A stretch of 64,000 nt of DNA from Rhodopseudomonas sp. AAP120 (GCF_001295845.1 NZ_LJIC01000129.1:37832-101831); one strand, 5' to 3'. Positions 46,050-56,556 are shown, numbered from the stretch's first letter. Made by a program: numbers and translations. The notes: a model not told the origin generated them from the sequence alone.

Positions 46050-46435
46050 CGCTTGCGCTCCTTGTGCCAGTCGAGCGCGCCGTCCGCCCACAGATAGACC
46101 AGCGCCAACAGCAGCACGCCGATGAACACCGCGGCCTCGATCAGGCCGAGCCAGCCGGTGTCGCGCGCCGCCACCGCCCAAGCGAACAGGATCGCGGCTT
46201 CCATGTCGAAGATGACGAACAGCGCCGCGATCAGAAAGTACGGCGCATTGACTGGCCCCTGCTGCGGCGCGGCCGGCAGCACGCCGCCCTCGTACGGCAC
46301 GTCGGCACGCGCGCCGGAGCGCTTCTCGCGCAGCCAAGCCGCCACCAGCATGATCGCCGCAACGATACCAGCCGACAGCGCGACGTGAATGGCGAGTGCA
46401 GCATCCGGGTTGATCGGGAAGATCAGGTCAATCAC
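46046..46435 (-). CDS. nuoA: NADH-quinone oxidoreductase subunit A
   Basis: 129 residues, three membrane helices with the conserved acidic loop (YEGGVLP, then [15 protein letters not shown]). First gene of the 13-gene nuo operon. The 415-bp gap to the divergent glucan exporter gene contains a Fnr/FixK box about 104 bases upstream of this ATG. Confidence 0.95.
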   Translation of the reverse strand: MIDLIFPINPDAALAIHVALSAGIVAAIMLVAAWLREKRSGARADVPYEGGVLPAAPQQGPVNAPYFLIAALFVIFDMEAAILFAWAVAARDTGWLGLIEAAVFIGVLLLALVYLWADGALDWHKERKR

Positions 46436-46538
46436 CGGCGGGGCTCCTCGAGGCGACAGGAAGCACGCGCGCTCCGAATCCGGCAGGACCCTGAACGTTC
46501 ATGCATCGTCACCATGTCACCCAGGTCGTCAAGCACCG

Positions 46539-46552
46539 TTGACGCCGATCAA
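46539..46552. promoter_or_regulatory. Fnr/FixK box upstream of the nuo operon
   Basis: TTGAC-GCCG-ATCAA, nine of ten half-site bases. A class II promoter here would start near 46504 and give a ~70-nt leader for nuoA. Otherwise the 46436-46849 gap shows no gene; a short AT-richer patch near 46585-46615 could hold the promoter of the divergent exporter gene. Confidence 0.6.
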
Positions 46553-46849
46553 GGTCCGGGGCCGGGCATGGGAGAAATCCCATTTTGATTTCCGCAGCTT
46601 GACCTGCGGTATAAGCTGCACCAAAGGCCTGTTGCGTGGGCGTTTCCAGGTCGTCTGGAGGTGGTTTCGGCGGCCTTCGAATCGATTTTCCGGAGCGGCT
46701 GCGGCACCATGCCGCCCTGCGCGACGGCCGGCCGAGACCGTCTTCAGGGAGCCCGTTCCGTGTCAGCCCCGCTTTTCAGTCCGCCGACGCACATTCCGCC
46801 GCCGCGGCAAATCATCTAATCCTAGCGTTTCATCGTTCGGGGGCGGTCG

Positions 46850-48658
46850 ATGTCGCTGCTACGTCTCTACACCCGCGTGCTCGGTCTGCTCGGCAAGGAG
46901 GCGCGGCTCGGCTGGATCCTGGCGATCGCCAATCTGTTGCTGGCGGTCGCGCAGTTCGCCGAGCCGGTGCTGTTCGGCCGGATCGTCGACGTCATGAGCG
47001 GCAACCTGGCCACCGGCGCACTGGTGCCGGAGACGCGCTCGCCGTGGCCGCTGCTCGCCGCCTGGGCCTCGTTCGGCCTGTTCACCATCGTCTGCTCGGC
47101 CGCCGTCGCGCTGCATGCCGACCGGCTGGCGCATCGCCAGCGCCAGGTGATCCTCACCAGCTATTTCGAGCACATTCTGCAATTGCCGCTGACCTTCCAC
47201 ACCGGCACCCATTCGGGCCGGCTGATGAAGGTGATGCTGCAGGGCACCGACGCGCTGTGGCGGGTCTGGCTCGGCTTCTTCCGCGAGCACTTCGCAGCGG
47301 TGCTGTCGCTGCTCGTGCTGCTGCCGCTGTCGCTATACATCAACTGGCGGCTGGCGCTGCTGCTGTTCGTGCTGTGCGGCGTGTTCACGGTGCTGACGAC
47401 GCTGGTGGTGCGCAAGACCTACGGCATGCAGAACGAGGTCGAGGAGCAGTACAGCGACCTCTCCGCCCGCGCCTCCGACGCGCTCGGCAACGTCGCGCTG
47501 GTGCAGAGCTTCGTGCGGATCGATGCCGAGGTGCAGGGGCTGCGCTTCGTCGCCGACAAGCTGCTTGCCGCGCAGATGCCGGTGCTGTCGTGGTGGGCGC
47601 TGGTCACCGTGATCACCCGCGCCTCGACCACCATCACGGTGCTGGCGATCTTCGCGCTCGGCATCTGGCTCAATCAGCAGGGGCTCACCAGCGTCGGCGA
47701 GATCGTGATGTTCGTGTCGTTCGCCACGCTGCTGATCCAGCGGCTCGAGCAGGTGGTGAGCTTCATCAACAATCTGATGATGGAAGCACCGCGGCTGCAG
47801 GAATTCATCGGCGTGTTCGATGCCGTGCCGGCGGTGCGTGACCGGCCTGACGCCATCGATCCAGGCCGTCTCACCGGACTGGTCGAGTTCGACCACGTCT
47901 CGTTCTCCTACGACGGCAAGCGCCCGGCGGTCGAGGACCTGACGCTGACCGCGCTGCCGGGCCAGACCATCGCGCTGGTCGGCGCCACCGGCGCCGGCAA
48001 ATCCACCGCGATCGCGCTGCTGCATCGCGCCTTCGATCCGCAGTCCGGCACGGTGAAGATCGACGGCATGGATGTGCGCGGCCTGACGCTGGCCGGACTC
48101 CGCCGCAACATCGGCGTGGTGTTCCAGGAGGCGCTGCTGTTCAACCGCTCGATCGCCGACAACCTGCGCGTCGGCAAGCCCGATGCGACCGACGCGGAAC
48201 TTCGCCAGGCTGCCGAGCGCGCGCAGGCCTTGCACTTCATCGAGCGCAGCGAACTCGGCTTCGACACGAACGCGGGCGAGCGCGGCCGGATGCTGTCGGG
48301 TGGAGAACGCCAGCGGCTGTCGATCGCCCGCGCCTTGCTCAAGGATCCGCCGATCCTGATCCTCGACGAGGCGACCTCGGCCCTCGATGCAGTGACCGAG
48401 GCCAAGGTCAACCTCGCCCTCGACGAGCTGATGAAAGGCCGCACCACCTTCGTCATCGCGCACCGGCTGTCCACGATCCGCCACGCCACCCGCATTCTCG
48501 TCTTCGAGAACGGAAAGGTGATCGAAAGCGGAACCTTCGAAGAACTGGTGGCGCAGCGGGGCCACTTCGCTGAGCTCGCGCGGGCACAGTTCATGGTGCA
48601 GGAGGACGCGCGGGCCGCTGTCGCAACCGTCGCCGGCGACAATGCTTCCCAGCTCTGA
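46850..48658 (+). CDS. ndvA: Cyclic beta-glucan exporter, ABC transporter (NdvA/ChvA-like)
   Basis: 602 residues. The N-terminal membrane domain has six helices (about 20-300). The nucleotide-binding domain has Walker [10 protein letters not shown], signature [15 protein letters not shown], Walker [13 protein letters not shown] and the H-loop [10 protein letters not shown]. The start of the protein ([26 protein letters not shown]) resembles NdvA/ChvA, which exports cyclic beta-1,2-glucan to the periplasm for osmoadaptation. A homodimeric half-transporter. Substrate assignment is by family resemblance; the synthase gene is not in the window. Confidence 0.85.
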   Translation: MSLLRLYTRVLGLLGKEARLGWILAIANLLLAVAQFAEPVLFGRIVDVMSGNLATGALVPETRSPWPLLAAWASFGLFTIVCSAAVALHADRLAHRQRQVILTSYFEHILQLPLTFHTGTHSGRLMKVMLQGTDALWRVWLGFFREHFAAVLSLLVLLPLSLYINWRLALLLFVLCGVFTVLTTLVVRKTYGMQNEVEEQYSDLSARASDALGNVALVQSFVRIDAEVQGLRFVADKLLAAQMPVLSWWALVTVITRASTTITVLAIFALGIWLNQQGLTSVGEIVMFVSFATLLIQRLEQVVSFINNLMMEAPRLQEFIGVFDAVPAVRDRPDAIDPGRLTGLVEFDHVSFSYDGKRPAVEDLTLTALPGQTIALVGATGAGKSTAIALLHRAFDPQSGTVKIDGMDVRGLTLAGLRRNIGVVFQEALLFNRSIADNLRVGKPDATDAELRQAAERAQALHFIERSELGFDTNAGERGRMLSGGERQRLSIARALLKDPPILILDEATSALDAVTEAKVNLALDELMKGRTTFVIAHRLSTIRHATRILVFENGKVIESGTFEELVAQRGHFAELARAQFMVQEDARAAVATVAGDNASQL

Positions 48659-48828
48659 GCACCGCCGAATTTCGGCCCCTTTCATCCCCGATTAACCGCC
48701 GCCTAGCTCTGTTCGACGAGCACAAGCCGGTATAGGGTCGGGTCTGCTGGGCCAACGCCTGAACCCGAACGTCAACCCGTAAAGACTTCGTCTGCCTCGG
48801 ACGGATCTCAAAGGACCGGAATCGGATA

Positions 48829-50262
48829 GTGCCTTTCTTCACCGCGCAGCCTCGCAGATCATCGCTGTTCTGGATCCTCCTCGCCACCCTGCTCGGGCTG
48901 ACGGCGTTGCCGCGGCTGGCCTCCGCCGAGGCGCTGCTGCTGATCGAAGCCGACACCGGCAAGGTGTTGCAGGCGGAGAACGCCACCTATCCGTGGTATC
49001 CGGCGTCAGTCACCAAGATCATGACCGCCTATGTCACGCTGAAGGCGGTGAAGGAAGGTCGGCTCACGCTCGACTCGCTGCTGACGGTTTCGCCGGTCGC
49101 CGCGTCGCAGTCGCCCTCCAAGATGGGCTTCCGTCCCGGCACGCAACTCACCGTCGACAACGCCCTGAAGATGATGATGGTGAAGTCGGCCAACGACATG
49201 GCCGTGGTGCTGGCCGAAGGCGTCGGCGGCTCGATCGACGGCTTCTCGGAAATGATGAATGCCACCGCGCAGCGGCTCGGCATGACGCAGACCCACTACG
49301 TCAATCCGAACGGCCTGCCCGCCGACGGTCAGGTCACCTCTGCGCGGGACCTGGCGATCCTGGCCCGCGCGGTGATCCGCGACCTGCCGGAATACGAGTA
49401 CTTCGTCCACATTCCGGCGATCCGGTTCGGCAAGCGCGTGACGTATAACTTCAACAAGCTGATCGGCCGCTATCCCGGCGCGGACGGCTTCAAGACCGGG
49501 TTCATTTGCGCCTCGGGCTATAACCTGGTCGCCAGCGCCACCCGTAACGGCCGGCGACTGATCGCGGTCGTGCTCGGCGCCAACTCCGGCCAGGACCGCG
49601 CCGTGAAAGCGGCACAACTGCTGGAGCGCGGCTTCTCCGCCAACACGCTGGCATGGCTGACGCCTTCACTCGGCACCGTCGACAATCTCGCGCCGATCGA
49701 CGCCACCCCGCCGAACCTGCGCGACGAGATGTGCGGTCCCAAGCGCAAGCGCCCAGCCAGCGACGAGGACGAGCAGGTCGCCGGCGTGATCGCCGCCGGG
49801 GAAACCGCGCTGTCGATGTTCTCGCCGCCAGCGCTGCGCCCGGTCGACATGATCGCCGCTGCACCTGCCCCGACCGAACCGATCCAAGTCTACACCGGCC
49901 CGACCCGAACCGGCGCAGCCCTGATTGCCGCCGCCGCACAGGATGCCGATCAGCAGGCTGCCGAAGGCAAAAAGAAGAAGACCGCGAAGAAGAAGGGCGC
50001 CAAGCCCGCGGCAGAGTCCAAGGAGGCCGCCACCGGCGAGAAATCGAACGGGCGGACCTCGGTGACGATTGATACCACCAAGCCCAAGGACACCGCCAAG
50101 CCCAAGTCCGCCACCAAGCCGGCTGCGGCGAAGCCCGCGGCGCCCAAGCACGCCAGCACCAAGCCCGAGGCCGGAGCCGACAAGCCGGCCGCCAAGCCCA
50201 AGCCGAAGGCGGCCGCGAAGCCGGCTGCGAATGCCACCAGCGAGGCCAAGCCGGGCACCTGA
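48829..50262 (+). CDS. D-alanyl-D-alanine carboxypeptidase (PBP5/6 family) with Lys/Ala/Pro-rich tail
   Basis: 477 residues from a GTG. A signal peptide ends at ASA near residue 33. The serine-peptidase motifs S60-V-T-K63, S120-A-N122 and K222-T-G224 are in normal order and spacing. It trims the terminal D-Ala of peptidoglycan stem peptides in the periplasm. After ~residue 375 the protein continues as a Lys/Ala/Pro-rich low-complexity tail of about 100 residues, which may bind peptidoglycan or the envelope instead of the usual C-terminal membrane-anchor helix. Confidence 0.93.
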   Translation: MPFFTAQPRRSSLFWILLATLLGLTALPRLASAEALLLIEADTGKVLQAENATYPWYPASVTKIMTAYVTLKAVKEGRLTLDSLLTVSPVAASQSPSKMGFRPGTQLTVDNALKMMMVKSANDMAVVLAEGVGGSIDGFSEMMNATAQRLGMTQTHYVNPNGLPADGQVTSARDLAILARAVIRDLPEYEYFVHIPAIRFGKRVTYNFNKLIGRYPGADGFKTGFICASGYNLVASATRNGRRLIAVVLGANSGQDRAVKAAQLLERGFSANTLAWLTPSLGTVDNLAPIDATPPNLRDEMCGPKRKRPASDEDEQVAGVIAAGETALSMFSPPALRPVDMIAAAPAPTEPIQVYTGPTRTGAALIAAAAQDADQQAAEGKKKKTAKKKGAKPAAESKEAATGEKSNGRTSVTIDTTKPKDTAKPKSATKPAAAKPAAPKHASTKPEAGADKPAAKPKPKAAAKPAANATSEAKPGT

Positions 50263-50498
50263 GGCTGCGCGGATCGGCCGCTGCCGTCCGGTGTTAACTT
50301 CGCTTGACGGCCGGCTGCGTGCGGCGGCCGGTCAGCTTGCGTTCGGCCGGCGCTTCCCCCAATACTCGCTCAGTAGTATGTGGCTGGCACTCGACAGCCC
50401 CGACTTGCCGCGCCTTTCGGCCAATTCGCCGCGGCAGGGCGATGTGTAACAATCAATAACGCGGGGCTTCGCGCTTCCGGCGATGTGAGGAAAAGACC

Positions 50499-52187
50499 AT
50501 GGAGCGGATCTGGCTCAAGCACTACCCGCCGGGCGTGCCGGCAGACATCGACGTCACGCGCTACCCATCGCTGGTCGAACTGTTCGAAGAGAGCTTCAAG
50601 AGCTTCCGTGACCGCAAGGCCTTCATCTGCATGGACAAGGCCATCACCTATCGCGAACTCGACGAGATGTCGGTGGCGCTCGGCGCCTATCTGCAGGGCA
50701 AGGGTCTGCAGAAGGGCGCGCGCGTCGCGCTGATGATGCCCAACGTGCTGCAATATCCGGTGGCGATCGCCGCCGTGCTGCGCGCCGGCTTCGCCGTCGT
50801 CAACGTCAACCCGCTTTATACGCCGCGCGAGCTCGAGCACCAGCTCAAGGACTCGGGCGCCGAAGCCATCATCGTGCTGGAGAATTTCGCCCACACCGTC
50901 GAGCAGGTGATCGCCAGGACGCCCGTCAAGCACATCATCGTCGCCACCATGGGCGACCTGCTCGGCTTCAAGGGCGTGATCGTCAATCTCGTCGTCCGCA
51001 AAGTGAAGAAGATGGTCCCGGCCTATTCGCTGCCGGGCGCCGTCAGCTACAACGACGCGGTCTCGGCGGGGCGCAACCAGACATTCACCAAGCCCGTGAT
51101 CGGCCCGAGTGACGTCGCCTTCCTGCAATACACCGGCGGCACGACGGGCGTGTCCAAGGGCGCGACGCTGCTGCACAGCAACGTGGTGGCCAACGTCCTG
51201 CAGAACGACGCCTGGCTGCAGCCGGCGCTGGACAAGCCGCCGAAGGTCGATCAGCTGTTCATCGTCTGCGCGCTGCCGTTGTATCATATCTTCGCGCTGA
51301 CCGCCTGCTACCTGCTCGGCATGCGCGCCGGCGGCGTTAACCTGCTGATCCCCAACCCGCGCGACATTCCCGGCTTCATCAAGGAACTGTCGAAGTATCA
51401 GGTCAACAGCTTCCCCGCCGTCAACACGCTGTACAACGGCCTGCTGCACGCGCCGGGCTTCGACAAGCTGGACTTCTCCAAGCTGAAGATCTCGAACGGC
51501 GGCGGCATGGCGGTGCAGCGGCCGGTCGCCGAATCCTGGCTGAAGATGACCGGCTGCCCGATCGCCGAAGGCTACGGCCTGTCGGAAACCGCGCCGGTGC
51601 TGACCTGCAACCCCGCGACCGTCACCGAGTTCAACGGCACCATCGGAATTCCGGTGCCGTCGACCTATCTGTCGATCCGCGACGACGAGGGCAAGGAAGT
51701 GCCGTTCGGCACCGCCGGCGAAATCTGCGCCAAGGGCCCGCAGGTGATGTCGGGCTATTGGAACCGCCCGGACGAAACCGCTTTGGTGATGACCGCCGAC
51801 GGTTATTTCCGCACCGGCGACGTCGGCATCATGAGCCCTGATGGCTTCACCAAGATCGTCGATCGCAAGAAGGACATGATCCTGGTCTCCGGCTTCAACG
51901 TCTATCCGAACGAGGTCGAGGAAGTGATCGCCAGCCATCCCGGCGTGCTGGAATGCGCCGTGATCGGCATTCCGGACGAGCGCACCGGCGAATCCGTCAA
52001 GGCGTTCGTGGTGAAGAAAGATCCCGATGTCACCGCCGAGGACATCATCAAATTCTGTCACACCGAGCTGACGAACTACAAGGTGCCGCGCAAGATCGAA
52101 TTCCGCACCACCTTGCCGAAGACCAATGTCGGCAAGATCCTGCGCCGTGAGTTGCGCGACGAGAAGAAGGGTCAGGCCGCGGCTTGA
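50499..52187 (+). CDS. fadD: Long-chain-fatty-acid--CoA ligase
   Basis: 562 residues. The AMP-binding motif YTGGTTGVSKGA is at about 208-219, the downstream A5/A8-type motifs are GYGLSETAP and GYFRTGDVG, and the C-terminal Lys is in PKTNVGKILRREL. The N-terminus WLKHYPPGVPADI resembles E. coli FadD. It activates long-chain fatty acids with ATP and CoA at the inner membrane. In this organism it could be one of several acyl-CoA ligases controlled by lysine acetylation. Confidence 0.92.
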   Translation: MERIWLKHYPPGVPADIDVTRYPSLVELFEESFKSFRDRKAFICMDKAITYRELDEMSVALGAYLQGKGLQKGARVALMMPNVLQYPVAIAAVLRAGFAVVNVNPLYTPRELEHQLKDSGAEAIIVLENFAHTVEQVIARTPVKHIIVATMGDLLGFKGVIVNLVVRKVKKMVPAYSLPGAVSYNDAVSAGRNQTFTKPVIGPSDVAFLQYTGGTTGVSKGATLLHSNVVANVLQNDAWLQPALDKPPKVDQLFIVCALPLYHIFALTACYLLGMRAGGVNLLIPNPRDIPGFIKELSKYQVNSFPAVNTLYNGLLHAPGFDKLDFSKLKISNGGGMAVQRPVAESWLKMTGCPIAEGYGLSETAPVLTCNPATVTEFNGTIGIPVPSTYLSIRDDEGKEVPFGTAGEICAKGPQVMSGYWNRPDETALVMTADGYFRTGDVGIMSPDGFTKIVDRKKDMILVSGFNVYPNEVEEVIASHPGVLECAVIGIPDERTGESVKAFVVKKDPDVTAEDIIKFCHTELTNYKVPRKIEFRTTLPKTNVGKILRRELRDEKKGQAAA

Positions 52188-52205
52188 CGCTGTCAGCCTC
52201 GGGCA

Positions 52206-52326
52206 CGTCATTCCGGGCGCGAGCGTAGCTCGCGAGCCCGGAATCTCGGAGCGCTCCGCGATGATGCTTCTCCGAAAGGGCGAGATTCCGGGTTCGCTCG
52301 CCAAGTGCGAGCGCCCCGGAATGACG
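52206..52326. repeat. REP-like palindromic repeat after fadD
   Basis: An 11-bp perfect inverted repeat (CGTCATTCCGG, 52206-52216 / 52316-52326) encloses two more partial palindromes rich in GCGAGC and CCGGAAT. This is the CATTCCGGG family of intergenic repeats common in Bradyrhizobiaceae. Confidence 0.7.
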
Positions 52327-52457
52327 AACTTTGAGGCAGAGGTCTCTCCCTTGATAGCCAGACCTTGAGGCGAGACCGTCGCGCCCGCAGCCGCCCGAAT
52401 ATTGTCAGTGTCATTGCCGCGGGCTAGAACCGGTCGCACCTTTTCAGGGAGAGACAG

Positions 52458-52943
52458 ATGACCATAAAGGTTGGCGACCGTTTGCCCGGCGCGACGTTCC
52501 GCGTCATGACCGAGGACGGAGTTCAGACCAAGACCACCGACGACATCTTCAAGGGCAAGAAGGTCGCGCTGTTCGCCGTGCCCGGCGCTTACACCGGAAC
52601 CTGCCACAAGATGCACGTGCCGAGCATCTTCCTCAACGCCTATGCGATCAAGGACAAGGGCGTCGACACCATCGCGATCGTCTCGGTCAACGACGCCTTC
52701 GTGATGAACGCCTGGAAGCGTGACACCGACCAGCGCGACGAAGCGATCTTCCTGGCCGACGGCAATGCCGAATTCACCAAGGCGATCGGCATGGAAATGG
52801 ACGGTTCGGGCTTCGGCCTCGGCACCCGTTCGCTGCGCTATTCGATGGTGGTCGACGACGGCGTGGTGAAAACTCTCAACCTCGAGCCGAACCCCGGCAA
52901 GGTCGAAGTCTCCGGCGGCGACACGCTGCTCGGGCAGCTCTAA
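52458..52943 (+). CDS. 1-Cys peroxiredoxin of the Prx5 (AhpC/TSA, PMP20-like) class
   Basis: 161 residues. The peroxidatic Cys is C49 in PGAYTGTCHKMHVP, matching the P-x3-T-x2-C active site of Prx5. The only other active-site element seen is the Arg in GTRSLRYS. There is no second cysteine anywhere, so it must be regenerated by an external thiol such as glutathione or glutaredoxin. It follows GGGAGAGAC, a good ribosome binding site. Cytoplasmic. Confidence 0.92.
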   Translation: MTIKVGDRLPGATFRVMTEDGVQTKTTDDIFKGKKVALFAVPGAYTGTCHKMHVPSIFLNAYAIKDKGVDTIAIVSVNDAFVMNAWKRDTDQRDEAIFLADGNAEFTKAIGMEMDGSGFGLGTRSLRYSMVVDDGVVKTLNLEPNPGKVEVSGGDTLLGQL

Positions 52944-52955
52944 TTAGTTACGCGC

Positions 52956-53090
52956 CCTGACCTCATCCTGAGGAGCCCGGCTTCGCTCGCAGAGCGGAGT
53001 CGGGCGTCTCGAAGGATGGCCGAGAGCACGGCGGACTACCAGCTCATGGTTCGACACGGCGCTACGCGCCTCCTCACCATGAGGACCCTG
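52956..53090. repeat. Intergenic palindromic repeat between the peroxiredoxin gene and rnhA
   Basis: It contains the paired blocks CCTCATCCTGAGGAGC, GGCGTCTCGAAGGATGG and CTCACCATGAGG typical of a dispersed intergenic repeat family in Bradyrhizobium/Rhodopseudomonas. It fills the convergent gap and may help end both transcripts. Confidence 0.6.
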
Positions 53091-53555
53091 TTACCTCACC
53101 CGCGCCTTCATCCGGTTTTCCGCCAGCCCATCCCGCGCCAGCTGATCGGCTCGCTCGTTTTCCGCGTGGCCGGCGTGGCCTTTGACCCAGTGCCAGCGAA
53201 TGCTGTGGCTCTTCAGTGCGGCGTCGAGGCGTTGCCAGAGGTCGACGTTCTTGACCGGCTTCTTGTCGGCAGTCTTCCAGCCGTTGCGCTTCCAATTGTG
53301 GATCCAGCTGCCGATACCGTTCTTGACGTATTGGCTGTCGGTATAGAGATCCACCGTGCACGGCCGCGTCAGCGCTTCGAGCGCCGAGATCGCCGCAAGC
53401 AGCTCCATGCGATTGTTTGTCGTTTGCGGCTCGCCGCCTTTGAGCTCTTTTTCGACGTCGCCGAATTTCAGGATGGCCCCCCACCCCCCGGGGCCGGGGT
53501 TGCCCGAGCAGGCGCCGTCGGTGTGGATGATGACCGGCTTGGCCTCGTCGCTCAT
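53091..53555 (-). CDS. rnhA: Ribonuclease HI
   Basis: 154 residues from the ATG at 53555. The catalytic residues D13 ([13 protein letters not shown]), E51 (NNRMELLA) and D73 (LYTDSQYV), and the last Asp in NERADQLA, are all present. It degrades RNA in RNA-DNA hybrids. It overlaps thrB by four bases. Confidence 0.96.
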   Translation of the reverse strand: MSDEAKPVIIHTDGACSGNPGPGGWGAILKFGDVEKELKGGEPQTTNNRMELLAAISALEALTRPCTVDLYTDSQYVKNGIGSWIHNWKRNGWKTADKKPVKNVDLWQRLDAALKSHSIRWHWVKGHAGHAENERADQLARDGLAENRMKARVR

Positions 53556-54532
53556 GCCACCGCTCCCGCAGCTTCGACACCGTAATCGCGGATGGTGGCG
53601 ACAGTTTGCTGGAAGCGCAGCTTGCGGACGTATTCCAGCGGATCTTTCGGCTTGACCAGCGCGCCTTCCGGCACGTCGAGATAGTCCACCAGCCGGGTCA
53701 GCAGGAAGCGCAGCGCGGCGCCGCGGGCCAGCAGCGGCAGCGCGGCCTGCTCGGCCTGGCTCAGCGGCCGGGCGCGCTGATAGGCGCTGAGCAGCGCCCG
53801 CGCCTTGGTGGCGTTGAAGGCGAGGTCCGGCTCGAAGCACCAGGCGTTCAGGCAGATCGCCACGTCGTAGGCCAGGATGTCGTTGCACGAGAACGGGAAG
53901 TCGATCAGCCCGGACAATTGGTCGCCGATGAAGAAGACGTTGTCGGGAAACAGATCGGCATGGATCACGCCGGTCGGCAATTGCTGCGGCCAGCAACCCT
54001 CGAGATGCGAAAGCTCGGCGGCGATGAAATCGCGCAGCCCGGGCTGGATTTCGTCGGCCCGCGACGCCGCCATGTTGAACAGCGGCCGCCAGCCGGAGAC
54101 CGACAGCGGGTTGCTGCGAAAATGCGGAAAATCGAGACCGGCGAGATGCATCCGGGCCAGCGCCTCGCCGACGCCGGCGCAGTGCACGACGGTCGGACGG
54201 CGCGGCCAGACACCTTCGAGGAAATTGATGATCACCGCCGGCCGGCCGGACAGCGTGCCGCAGATCGTGCCGTCGCGGGCCTTTTCCGGCTGCGGGCAGC
54301 TGACGCCGCGCGCGGCGAGATGTGCCATCAGCGACAGGAAATACGGCAGGTCGTCGGAGGCGACGCGCTTCTCGTACAGCGTCAGGATGTAGTTGCCGCG
54401 CGAGGTGTGCAGCAGGAAGTTGGAGTTCTCGACGCCCTCGGCGATGCCATTGTAGGACAGCAGGTCGCCGATGTCGTAGGACGCGAGAAAATCGGCGAGG
54501 TCGTCGGCGGCGACGTCGGTGTAGACCGCCAT
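53552..54532 (-). CDS. thrB: Homoserine kinase (ThrB, APH-fold type)
   Basis: 326 residues of the aminoglycoside-phosphotransferase-fold ThrB common in alphaproteobacteria. It has the catalytic [13 protein letters not shown] and the following LIDFPFSC, with an N-terminal nucleotide-binding part ([20 protein letters not shown]). It phosphorylates homoserine for threonine synthesis. It overlaps rnhA by four bases and begins 93 bases after the end of ispH on the same strand. Confidence 0.93.
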   Translation of the reverse strand: MAVYTDVAADDLADFLASYDIGDLLSYNGIAEGVENSNFLLHTSRGNYILTLYEKRVASDDLPYFLSLMAHLAARGVSCPQPEKARDGTICGTLSGRPAVIINFLEGVWPRRPTVVHCAGVGEALARMHLAGLDFPHFRSNPLSVSGWRPLFNMAASRADEIQPGLRDFIAAELSHLEGCWPQQLPTGVIHADLFPDNVFFIGDQLSGLIDFPFSCNDILAYDVAICLNAWCFEPDLAFNATKARALLSAYQRARPLSQAEQAALPLLARGAALRFLLTRLVDYLDVPEGALVKPKDPLEYVRKLRFQQTVATIRDYGVEAAGAVA

Positions 54533-54625
54533 GGCGTGTCCTGGTCAGCGAGGAATCGTGGCGGTTTGGTAGACCAATGCGGCCGGCAATGAAAGGGCGG
54601 CCAGGCCCCTCCCCGCCAAACGCCG

Positions 54626-55591
54626 CTACTCGGCGGCGGCGTCCGGGCGCAGCACGCGCGGCAGCGGGAAGAACTCGTTCTCCTCGGCGGCCGACACCGT
54701 CTCGACGCTGAGTTCGAAACGCTCGGCAAAGGCACCCATGATCTCCTCGACGATCACCTCGGGGGCCGAGGCGCCGGCGGTGAGGCCGAGGCTGGTGATA
54801 CCCTCGAACTGCGCCCAGTCGATATCGGAGGCGCGCTGCGCCAGCACCGACACCCTGCAGCCCTCGCGCTCGGCGACTTCGCGCAGCCGCTGCGAGTTCG
54901 ACGAATTCGGCGCGCCGACCACGATCATGGCGTCGACCACCGGCGCCACCTTCTTCACCGCCGCCTGGCGGTTGGTGGTGGCGTAGCAGATGTCTTCCTT
55001 GTGCGGCCCGGAGATGTTCGGGAAGCGGTCGCGCAGGATCGCCACGATCCCGGCGGTATCGTCGATCGACAGAGTGGTCTGGGTCACGAAGGCGAGATTG
55101 TTCGGGTCCTTCGGGGTGAAGCTGGCGGCATCCGCCGCGGTCTCGATCAGCGTCACCGCGCCGGCCGGCAGCTGGCCGAGCGTGCCGACCACTTCCGGAT
55201 GATGCGAATGGCCGATCAAGAGGATCTCGCGGCCGCGCTTGAAATGGATCGCCGCCTCGCGGTGCACCTTGGTGACCAGCGGGCAGGTGGCGTCCACCGA
55301 GAAGAAATTGCGCTTGATGGCGTCTTCCGGCACCGACTTCGGCACGCCATGGGCCGAGAACACCACCGGCGCCGAGGTGGCCGGAATTTCCTCGAGTTCC
55401 TCGACGAAAATCGCGCCCTTGGCGCGCAGGCTGTCCACCACGTATTTATTGTGGACGATCTCGTGCCGGACATAGACCGGGGCGCCATAGAGCGCCAGCG
55501 CACGCTCGACGGTGTCGATCGCCCGCACCACCCCGGCGCAGAAGCCGCGCGGCGAGCAAAGCACGATCTTCAGAGGCGGTTTGGCCAGCAT
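54626..55591 (-). CDS. ispH: 4-hydroxy-3-methylbut-2-enyl diphosphate reductase
   Basis: 321 residues from the ATG at 55591, the start most consistent with family length; an ATG ten codons upstream is an alternative. The three cluster cysteines are in [20 protein letters not shown] and [11 protein letters not shown], with conserved HPEVVGT between. It performs the last step of the MEP isoprenoid pathway. Threonine and isoprenoid genes adjacent on the same strand is a common arrangement in this group. Confidence 0.95.
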   Translation of the reverse strand: MLAKPPLKIVLCSPRGFCAGVVRAIDTVERALALYGAPVYVRHEIVHNKYVVDSLRAKGAIFVEELEEIPATSAPVVFSAHGVPKSVPEDAIKRNFFSVDATCPLVTKVHREAAIHFKRGREILLIGHSHHPEVVGTLGQLPAGAVTLIETAADAASFTPKDPNNLAFVTQTTLSIDDTAGIVAILRDRFPNISGPHKEDICYATTNRQAAVKKVAPVVDAMIVVGAPNSSNSQRLREVAEREGCRVSVLAQRASDIDWAQFEGITSLGLTAGASAPEVIVEEIMGAFAERFELSVETVSAAEENEFFPLPRVLRPDAAAE

Positions 55592-55848
55592 TTTTACGCG
55601 ATCCGGGAAGCTTGCCCACATGCCGCCGGCGGCGGCCACCGGCAACACCTCGGGGCGTTGCGAGTGTTTCGTCTTGGTCAAGGAATTGGGACGGCATTGC
55701 GGTCCTGTCAAGGCCGTTGGCGGCTGCACTTTAGCAGGACCATTGCGCGTATCGCCTCAGGCAGCATATATAAGCGCCAATTCCCGTCATCGCCGATGAC
55801 CCGCCTTGCCTCAGAAGTCCCAGGGGCAAGGGACAAAGGAGATTTGCC

Positions 55849-56556
55849 ATGAGCAACGCACCGCTGATGCCGAAGGCCACCGCCGTCTGGCTGCTCGACA
55901 ACACGGCGTTGTCGTTCGACCAGGTCGCCGACTTCACCAAGATGCACCCGCTGGAGATCCAGGCGATCGCCGACGGCGACGCCGCCCAGGGCATCAAGGG
56001 CATGGACCCGATTTCGACCGGCCAGCTCACCCGCGACGAGATCGAGAAGGGCGAGAAGGACCCGGAATACCGCCTCAAGCTCGCCGAGAGCAAGGTGGTG
56101 CTGCCGCAGGCCGCCAAGAAGAAGGGCCCGCGCTACACCCCGGTGTCGCGTCGCCATGAGCGCCCGAGCGCGATCCTGTGGCTGGTGCGCAATCATCCGG
56201 AACTCAAGGACGCCCAGATCATGCGTCTGGTCGGCACCACCAAGACCACGATCGCCTCTGTGCGTGACCGCACGCACTGGAACGCCGCGACGCTGACGCC
56301 GATGGACCCGGTGACGCTCGGCCTGTGCTCGCAGCTCGACCTCGACTTCGAGGTGCAGCGCGCCGCCAAGGAGAAGCCTGCCGACCAGCAATATGGCGGC
56401 GCGACCCTGCTGCCGGCCTCCGAGACCACCCGCAAGGACGAATACGAGCCGTCTTCGGGCAAGAGCGAAGACGACCTCAACGTCGACGCCGTGTTCGCCA
56501 AGCTCAAGACCATCGGCGGCAAGAAGCACGACGACGAGGACGAAGAAGGCTTCTGA
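55849..56556 (+). CDS. DUF1013-family regulator (TrcR-like)
   Basis: 235 residues from an ATG with AAAGGAGAT eight bases upstream. A conserved N-terminal region (MPKATAVWLLDNTALSFDQV) reads as a helix-turn-helix-like segment, and the middle region (WLVRNHPELKDAQIMRLVGT) is a second one. The C-terminal tail is acidic. The family is nearly universal and highly conserved in alphaproteobacteria, and I recall it being described as a cell-cycle-linked RNA polymerase-associated regulator in Caulobacter; that name is from memory. No neighbouring partner is evident. Confidence 0.85.
   Translation: MSNAPLMPKATAVWLLDNTALSFDQVADFTKMHPLEIQAIADGDAAQGIKGMDPISTGQLTRDEIEKGEKDPEYRLKLAESKVVLPQAAKKKGPRYTPVSRRHERPSAILWLVRNHPELKDAQIMRLVGTTKTTIASVRDRTHWNAATLTPMDPVTLGLCSQLDLDFEVQRAAKEKPADQQYGGATLLPASETTRKDEYEPSSGKSEDDLNVDAVFAKLKTIGGKKHDDEDEEGF

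Noticed and set aside
46636..47841. 401-codon frame overlapping the start of the glucan exporter
   Set aside because: Overlaps the exporter in another frame and is Ala/Arg-rich without motifs.
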